This document shows, in pieces, positions 1-4,587 of a stretch of 14,944 nt of DNA. The stretch's first letter is position 1; every line of letters starts with the position of its first letter. Under the pieces are notes generated by a model. That model ran no database searches and was not told the origin of the DNA. It saw only the letters and a list, made by a program, of their open reading frames with translations. This stretch comes from an uncultured Lachnospiraceae bacterium (lineage in GTDB: Bacteria; Bacillota; Clostridia; Lachnospirales; Lachnospiraceae). The position numbers and the translations under genes are program-made. The stretch covers positions 1 to 14,944 of the forward strand of contig CANQEB010000031.1 of assembly GCA_947594085.1 (NCBI GenBank), written 5' to 3'.

Positions 1-324
1 GAGCTTCCGGAGAACATCGAGATGCAGGTGAGAAAGCTCGAGGAAGGCAGCGCAGAGTACGAGGCAGCGAAGGCAGCAGCGGCAGCGAACAGCGCAGCAG
101 GCGAGGATGCACAGTACATCTTTTACGATGTGACCTTCACGGTAGACGGCAGCGAAGTAGAGCTTGCAGACGGCAGCGTAAACGTACGGGTAGAGTTCAA
201 GACGGTTCAGATCAGCAGCGAGCAGACCCAGGAAATCTTCCACATCGACGAGACGGGCGCAAACAACGTGACGGCACAGATGGAAGAAGGCAGCAACATG
301 AGCTCCGTAAACTTCGCAATGTAA
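1..324 (+). CDS. C-terminal fragment of an adhesin-like surface protein (5' end outside window)
   Basis: The reading frame is open from base 1 and stops with TAA at 322-324, leaving about 107 residues. It begins with ELPEN, has an Ala-rich stretch (residues about 20-37), and then a beta-rich part reading YDVTFTVDGSEVELADGSV followed by an F-H-I-D-E motif. This pattern (LPE..., then a YDI/VTF.xDGxEVE segment and a V.HIDE segment) is one I associate with extracellular Cna-B-type adhesins and pilin-like proteins of gut Firmicutes, where it repeats near the end of the ectodomain. The piece ends abruptly at SSVNFAM with no visible LPxTG motif, hydrophobic segment or basic tail, so the protein may be naturally short, truncated, or anchored elsewhere. 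Codon use is strongly biased to GCA/GCG and GAG. The frame is certain; the family is a moderate-confidence inference, and the start lies upstream. Confidence 0.7.
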   Translation, partial: ELPENIEMQVRKLEEGSAEYEAAKAAAAANSAAGEDAQYIFYDVTFTVDGSEVELADGSVNVRVEFKTVQISSEQTQEIFHIDETGANNVTAQMEEGSNMSSVNFAM

Positions 325-367
325 TTCAGACGAACGAGACTGATAGAGACCAGATAGAATAGAAGAA

Positions 368-400
368 GACAGAAAAGACAGAAAAGACAGAAAAGACAGA
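368..400 (+). repeat. Tandem 9-bp purine-rich repeat
   Basis: Three full copies of GACAGAAAA stand head to tail (368-376, 377-385, 386-394), followed by a partial fourth copy. They lie in the 134-bp gap between the adhesin fragment and the 57-aa gene. The tract is almost purely purine on the + strand. No coding or hairpin role is visible. Confidence 0.75.
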
Positions 401-458
401 CAGAGTGCACGGGACATACAGGACAGGATAGGCAGGGCAGCGAACAGAGGGTGATGAG

Positions 459-632
459 ATGGAGAAGAAGGCAGCAGGAAAATTTGTAATCCAGATCGAC
501 CGTTGCGAGAACGCAACGTGGCAGGGATCGATCCTTTGGACAGAGAAGAATATCACCCAGCAGTTTCGAAGCGCGCTGGAGCTGATCCGGCTGATGGACA
601 GTGCGATTACAGCCGGGGAGAAGAGGGATTAG
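459..632 (+). CDS. Small 57-aa conserved-looking protein of unknown function
   Basis: An ATG at 459 opens a 57-codon frame ending in TAG at 630-632. An AGAGG sequence at 446-450 sits 8 bases upstream and supports this start. The protein begins MEKKAAGKFVIQIDRCENAT, continues with WQGSILWTEKNITQQFRSALEL, and ends in a charged tail. The core W-Q-G...W...Q-x-F-R-S-A-L-E-L-I/M-L-M-D pattern resembles small hypothetical proteins I recall beside Cna-B/collagen-binding-type adhesin genes in Lachnospiraceae; no function is known to me. The predicted shape is a beta hairpin (FVIQID, SILW) followed by an amphipathic helix (FRSALELIRLMDSAI). There is no signal peptide or membrane segment, so it is probably cytoplasmic. 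It lies 134 bp after the adhesin fragment and may be co-transcribed with it. The stop codon lies inside a 24-bp direct repeat shared with the HD-domain gene downstream. Confidence 0.75.
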   Translation: MEKKAAGKFVIQIDRCENATWQGSILWTEKNITQQFRSALELIRLMDSAITAGEKRD

Positions 633-653
633 AGCGGACGCGCTTGCGCTTCT
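630..653 (+). repeat. 24-bp direct repeat, copy 1
   Basis: Bases 630-653 are identical to 884-907. This copy starts with the TAG stop codon of the 57-aa gene and runs into the intergenic gap. Two mismatched bases after it are followed by another shared AAAAG. The offset between copies is 254 bp. Confidence 0.9.
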
Positions 654-678
654 ATAAAAGGATGAGGATGGATACAGG

Positions 679-706
679 CAGATGGTTGATGAGCCATCTG
701 TTTTTT
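679..706 (+). terminator. Rho-independent terminator after the 57-aa gene
   Basis: A perfect 7-bp stem, CAGATGG (679-685) with CCATCTG (694-700), encloses an 8-base loop and is followed at once by six T residues (701-706). It lies 46 bases after the stop codon of the 57-aa gene and separates that transcript from the promoter of the HD-domain gene. Confidence 0.85.
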
Positions 707-764
707 GTGGTGTGAGAGGGCGGAGGAACCTCTACTCGATTAGACCCGCGTGAGAAAATCGGGG

Positions 765-793
765 TTGCGCGGCACACAGGTTGCATATATAAT
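765..793 (+). promoter_or_regulatory. Probable sigma-A promoter for the HD/amidase operon
   Basis: A perfect TATAAT (788-793), preceded by TA to give TATATAAT, lies 17 bases after TTGCGC (765-770). The -10 box is ideal; the -35 box matches the consensus only in its first three bases. It stands about 75 bp upstream of the next start codon, downstream of the 679-706 terminator, where a promoter is expected. Confidence 0.55.
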
Positions 794-866
794 GCTAATG
801 GGATGAAAAGAGTATCTTGAAACAGTTTTAGAAGGCTATGAAAAAACTTGAAGGAGAGTGATAATA

Positions 867-1460
867 ATGGAAAGCACCATTTCTAGAGCGGACGCGCTTG
901 CGCTTCTGCAAAAGTACAACAAGGAGCCGTTTCACATCCAGCATGCGCTGACGGTCGAGGGCGTGATGCGCTGGTTCGCGCAGGAGCTCGGATACGAAGA
1001 TGAGGCGGATTACTGGGCGACGGTCGGTCTGCTGCATGACATCGACTTCGAGCTCTATCCGGAAGAGCATTGTGTCAAGGCACCGGAGCTTTTGCGGGAT
1101 GGCGGCGTGGGCGAGGACATGATTCATTCCATCTGCAGCCACGGCTACGGGATTTGCTGCGATGTCGAGCCGACACACGAGATGGAGAAGGTATTGTTCG
1201 CTGCGGACGAGTTGACCGGACTGATCGGAGCCGCGGCGAAGATGCGTCCATCGAAGAGTGTGATGGACATGGAGGTTTCGAGCCTGAAGAAGAAATTTAA
1301 GGATAAGCGCTTTGCCGCAGGCTGTTCGAGAGACGTGATCCGCGAGGGAGCGGAGCGGCTTGGATGGTCTCTGGAAGAATTGATGGAGAAGACAATCCTG
1401 GCGATGCGCTCCTGCGAGGATTCCATCGCGAAGGAGTTGCGAGATTACGGGACAGAATGA
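867..1460 (+). CDS. HD-domain protein (putative metal-dependent phosphohydrolase)
   Basis: This 197-aa cytoplasmic protein carries the spaced metal ligands of the HD superfamily: H26 (in IQHAL), H57-D58 (GLLHDIDFE), H92 (SICSHGYG) and D114 (FAADELTG). HD proteins hydrolyse phosphomonoesters or phosphodiesters, often of nucleotides; the substrate cannot be told from this sequence. The arrangement, about 200 aa with HD in the first third and a short helical C-terminus, resembles stand-alone HDIG-type hydrolases common in Clostridia. The ATG at 867 is preferred: AAGGAG at 851-856 is 10 bases upstream, while the in-frame GTG at 858 lies directly against the Shine-Dalgarno. Codons 6-14 are encoded by the second copy of a 24-bp direct repeat also found at 630-653. 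The amidase gene starts 18 bases after the stop, suggesting an operon. Family assignment is strong; substrate is unknown. Confidence 0.85.
   Translation: MESTISRADALALLQKYNKEPFHIQHALTVEGVMRWFAQELGYEDEADYWATVGLLHDIDFELYPEEHCVKAPELLRDGGVGEDMIHSICSHGYGICCDVEPTHEMEKVLFAADELTGLIGAAAKMRPSKSVMDMEVSSLKKKFKDKRFAAGCSRDVIREGAERLGWSLEELMEKTILAMRSCEDSIAKELRDYGTE
884..907 (+). repeat. 24-bp direct repeat, copy 2 (inside the HD-domain gene)
   Basis: This copy is identical to 630-653 and encodes residues 6-14 or so of the HD-domain protein (S-R-A-D-A-L-A-L-L). Because it is coding here and non-coding in copy 1, this is probably the source copy. Confidence 0.9.
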
Positions 1461-1478
1461 TCGGAGGAAGTTTTGAGG

Positions 1479-2441
1479 ATGACAGAGAGACGGAGAAGGC
1501 CGGAAAATACAGAATATCTGAAAGGATTGGAAAACGCAGAAAGCTCGAAAGGACCGAAAAACCTAGGATGCTGGAAAGAGTCGAGAAGATGGTTTGGAAG
1601 AAATATTGCGCTAATGTCTGCACTGGTGGCGGTGTGTATGGCTGGGGTGATGAGAGCAATGCCTGGACGGCAGGTACAGACTCGCGAATATCAGGTGGAA
1701 AATCAGCAGGAATTGGAGACGGAAATGCTTCTGCAGACGGAGCCTGAATCGCAGCTTGAATCGGAGACGGATTCGGAAGCACAGGCTGAATCATATGTTG
1801 TTGCGATTGATCCAGGACATCAAGGAAGCTGGGTTGACATGAGCGATCTGGAACCGAGCGCGCCCGGTTCTTCGGAGATGAAGGCGAAGGCATCAACGGG
1901 CACGGAAGGGCGTTTCAGCGGGAAACCGGAGTATGAGTTGAATCTAGAAATCTCTTTGCTGCTGCGCGACGAGCTTGAGGCGCGAGGCTACGAAGTGATT
2001 TTGACTCGCGAGGACAACGACACGGCGATCAGCAATGCAGAGCGCGCTACCATGGCCTACGAGGAGGGCGGAGATATTTACGTTCGGATCCATGCGAATG
2101 GCGCGGATGATTCCGGAGTGAACGGTGCGCTTGCGATGGTGCCGTCCTCGGGCAATCCGTACGTGGGCGATCTGGCAGAGGATTCCTACCTGCTCGCGGA
2201 TTGTATTCTGAATGCGTATTGTGAGAAGGCCGGATTTAGCTCCCTGGGAATTCAGTATTACGACAATATGACCGGGATCAATTGGAGCAAACTTCCAGTC
2301 ATGATCCTGGAGATGGGTTTTATGACAAATGAGTCGGACGACTTGCGCATGGCGGATGAGACTGTGCAGAAGTTGATGGCCGAAGGAATCGCGGATGGGA
2401 TCGATGCATATTTTCAGCAGAAGAGTGATTCGGAGAATTGA
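1479..2441 (+). CDS. N-acetylmuramoyl-L-alanine amidase (Amidase_3 family), membrane-anchored
   Basis: The product is a zinc hydrolase that cuts the amide bond between MurNAc and L-Ala in peptidoglycan. The 320-aa protein has a basic N-terminus (ERRRRPEN), one membrane segment around residues 41-57 (IALMSALVAVCMAGVM), a Glu/Ser/Gln-rich linker to about residue 104, and an Amidase_3 domain. The zinc ligands are visible as H114 (VVAIDPGH), E153 (PEYELN) and H205 (RIHANG), with the catalytic E278 in ILEMGFMTN. Between the first His and the Glu lies a Gly/Ser/Pro loop (EPSAPGSSEMKAKASTGT), a feature I recall from Lachnospiraceae amidases. GGAGG at 1463-1467 lies 11 bases before the ATG at 1479 and 5 bases before an in-frame TTG at 1473, so the start is uncertain by two codons. 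It follows the HD gene by 18 bases. Single-pass anchoring places the enzyme outside the membrane. Confidence 0.92.
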   Translation: MTERRRRPENTEYLKGLENAESSKGPKNLGCWKESRRWFGRNIALMSALVAVCMAGVMRAMPGRQVQTREYQVENQQELETEMLLQTEPESQLESETDSEAQAESYVVAIDPGHQGSWVDMSDLEPSAPGSSEMKAKASTGTEGRFSGKPEYELNLEISLLLRDELEARGYEVILTREDNDTAISNAERATMAYEEGGDIYVRIHANGADDSGVNGALAMVPSSGNPYVGDLAEDSYLLADCILNAYCEKAGFSSLGIQYYDNMTGINWSKLPVMILEMGFMTNESDDLRMADETVQKLMAEGIADGIDAYFQQKSDSEN

Positions 2442-2513
2442 CATTTATGTCATGATCCAAGGCATCGGCAGAAAAGAAACATACAGAAGAATTGTAAATT
2501 TGCAAAAAAGTAC

Positions 2514-2542
2514 TTGACAGATCACTCAGAAAGTGCAATAAT
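2514..2542 (+). promoter_or_regulatory. Strong sigma-A promoter upstream of the kinase gene
   Basis: A perfect TTGACA (2514-2519) is separated by 17 bases from AATAAT (2537-2542), and a TG pair at 2534-2535 gives an extended -10. Transcription should begin near 2549. It is the best promoter in the window. Between it and the preceding amidase stop (2442-2513) I see no gene or terminator. Confidence 0.8.
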
Positions 2543-2560
2543 TCAATCACATATTATATG

Positions 2561-2606
2561 AGACGCATATTAAGGCAGCCAATAATATGCGTCTTTTCTT
2601 TTTTAT
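2561..2606 (+). terminator. Terminator-like hairpin in the kinase leader (possible attenuator)
   Basis: A perfect 11-bp stem, AGACGCATATT (2561-2571) with AATATGCGTCT (2584-2594), has a 12-base loop and is followed by a T-rich run (2594-2604). It starts only about 12 bases after the predicted transcription start and lies about 120 bases upstream of the preferred kinase start. It may terminate read-through from the amidase operon, attenuate kinase transcription, or end a very short RNA. An alternative kinase start (ATG 2587) lies inside its 3' arm. Confidence 0.75.
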
Positions 2607-2724
2607 CCAAGCAGGGTGGTTTCGTAGGAAATCGAATTCCTGTCTGGGCAGTTCGCCCAAAGTTCAATCATTTACGAGAGAGAAATCTGCTGTCTTGCGG
2701 CACTACAGAAGAATAAAATCCGCG

Positions 2725-4587
2725 ATGAGAGGGGGAATAGATCTGGCAGAGGAGGGATTACAGGAGGCCGGGCGCCGTATCGGCCAGAATTATCGCATCA
2801 TACGAAAGCTGGGCCACGGTGGAGACGGAACGATCTATCTCGTGCAGCATTGCCCGACAGAGCAGCTTCGTGCCGCAAAGCTGATAAAAACAGACCTGCC
2901 GGGGCGTCGTAGACACGAGCTTGATATGATGAAGCGGTTGAGACATCCCGCCTTACCACAGATTTATGATGTGCTGGAAGAGCGGGGAGAATTCTGGATT
3001 ATCATGGAATACTTCTGTGGGAAAACGCTGTATGAACTGCGCACGGAAGCTCAGATCGAGGCGGACCTTTTCTTCTCGATTGCACGTCAATTGGCGGAGG
3101 TGCTGGTCTATTTACATACCAGAAAACCGCCTGTGCTCCACCTGGATATCAAGCCGTCCAATATTATAATTCGATCGGATGGATGTATTGTATTAATTGA
3201 TTTTGGAGCCGCCGTTTGGGCAGATACACGAACCGGGATATCAGGTTGCTTCGGGACACCTGGCTTCGCAGCTCCGGAACAGTGGAATCCGAATCTGGAA
3301 CTGGATGTTCGGGCGGATTTTTATGGGTTTGGCGCAGTACTGTATTATTGTTTGTTTGGCACGGTACCCGCTTCGCAGAGCAAAACACGAAAGAAAGGCT
3401 TTTTCGAAAAAATAGTTCGAGAGAGAAATACACGGAGGATGAAGGACACGATACACAGACTCAAGGGTGTATGGGGAAGTAGAGAAGTTGCTTCCCTGCT
3501 CAGACGTTGTATACAAGAGGATCGCCAAGACCGTTTTCAGGATACGTTTTCTTTGTATCGCAGTGTGGAAAAAGCGGAAAGAAGATATTTTGCGCGGAAG
3601 AAGGTGTACAAGAGCAGTGCGGCAATTTTGCTTTTGCTCACAACGGTTACTTTTGCTGCGGGAAATCTGCATTGGCGCGATTCGAGTGAGGAGATAGCCC
3701 AGATGCAGCGAAGCTATGATATGCTTCTCGAGCAGGCAGACGGCTTGGGCTTTGAGCAAGCGGTTTCTTGTTACGAGCGAGCAGTCGGCTTATGTCCGGA
3801 GGATAGTGCGTGGTGTGCTAAGCTTTTGGACCGCATTGAAGCGGACTATCTCTTCAGCATGGAGGAAGAGGAAACATTGAAGAAGCTAATGTTTTCTGTA
3901 CCGGCAGGGAGCACAGGCACGGAAGAGGAAATGATCGAAGCATATGCATCCGATTATGGGAACCTGGCATATCGCATTGGTCTTATGTACTGGTATTTTT
4001 ATGAAGGCACCGGCGGAAGGAGCGCGGCTGCGAAATGGTTTCAGAAGGCAGTCAATTGGCAGGAAAAAATGGCAGACAAAGCAGACGAGACAGAGGCGGA
4101 AGACGACACGGAGAATAAAACACTGACAGAACAGGAAAAAAGATCGGAGACGCAGGGCGATACCGCCTTGTGGATTGAGTCGGCACGAATCCATGCGAAG
4201 ATAGGAGGCTATTATGAAACCCTGGGAAAACAAAGCCCGGATGGAGACAAGACAGAGTCAATCAGCGTCTACTGGGAGGATTTGACAAGGCTGTGGGAGT
4301 TGGATAGTGTGAAGCATGATTCCATCCGCATACGGTGGGAAATTGCACAGGAGTTATTATCTGTTTTGATCATGCAGTCGTCGGAACTGAAAAGAGAAGG
4401 AATAAGTATAAATCGATTGCAAGAGATATTGGCATCAATAGGGTCGTTTCTGGATGGGAATCCCGAACTGAACCAGATTGCGGAGGCATGTCAGGAACGG
4501 TATCAGGCGGCGATGGAGGCGTTAGAACGGCTGACAGAGAGTGAAAGGGGAAATGAATTTGACACAGAAAAGAAAGAACAAGGATGA
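2725..4587 (+). CDS. Transmembrane Ser/Thr protein kinase with TPR-like extracytoplasmic tail
   Basis: This is a eukaryotic-type (Hanks) protein kinase of 620 aa. From the ATG at 2725 the kinase marks are: glycine loop G30-x-G32-G33-x-G35, lysine K52 (AAK), catalytic loop HLDIKPSN with D141, K143 and N146, D159-F160-G161, and A183-P184-E185. The usual HRD is HLD, a non-RD kinase. One membrane helix follows at about 298-316, then about 300 outside residues that are helical and include TPR/Sel1-like pieces (FEQAVSCYERAVGLCPED; AAAKWFQKAVNW) and an acidic insert (DETEAEDDTENK). No PASTA domains are present. It probably senses an envelope signal and phosphorylates cytoplasmic targets. The ORF is open back to an ATG at 2587, but that lies in a hairpin arm and adds 46 residues not typical of kinases; the Shine-Dalgarno at 2725 is weak, so the start is uncertain. 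The next gene overlaps its 3' end by 35 bp. Confidence 0.9.
   Translation: MRGGIDLAEEGLQEAGRRIGQNYRIIRKLGHGGDGTIYLVQHCPTEQLRAAKLIKTDLPGRRRHELDMMKRLRHPALPQIYDVLEERGEFWIIMEYFCGKTLYELRTEAQIEADLFFSIARQLAEVLVYLHTRKPPVLHLDIKPSNIIIRSDGCIVLIDFGAAVWADTRTGISGCFGTPGFAAPEQWNPNLELDVRADFYGFGAVLYYCLFGTVPASQSKTRKKGFFEKIVRERNTRRMKDTIHRLKGVWGSREVASLLRRCIQEDRQDRFQDTFSLYRSVEKAERRYFARKKVYKSSAAILLLLTTVTFAAGNLHWRDSSEEIAQMQRSYDMLLEQADGLGFEQAVSCYERAVGLCPEDSAWCAKLLDRIEADYLFSMEEEETLKKLMFSVPAGSTGTEEEMIEAYASDYGNLAYRIGLMYWYFYEGTGGRSAAAKWFQKAVNWQEKMADKADETEAEDDTENKTLTEQEKRSETQGDTALWIESARIHAKIGGYYETLGKQSPDGDKTESISVYWEDLTRLWELDSVKHDSIRIRWEIAQELLSVLIMQSSELKREGISINRLQEILASIGSFLDGNPELNQIAEACQERYQAAMEALERLTESERGNEFDTEKKEQG

Noticed and set aside
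817..822. TTGAAA as a second promoter for the HD gene
   Set aside because: No -10-like sequence at a suitable distance (about 840) before the start codon.
1364..1747. Alternative open frame across the HD/amidase junction
   Set aside because: It overlaps two genes with clear domains in other frames and has no recognisable product.
2587..2724. ATG 2587 as the kinase start
   Set aside because: It would add 46 residues not typical of these kinases and lies in the arm of a terminator-like hairpin. Kept as an alternative, since the Shine-Dalgarno before 2725 is weak.
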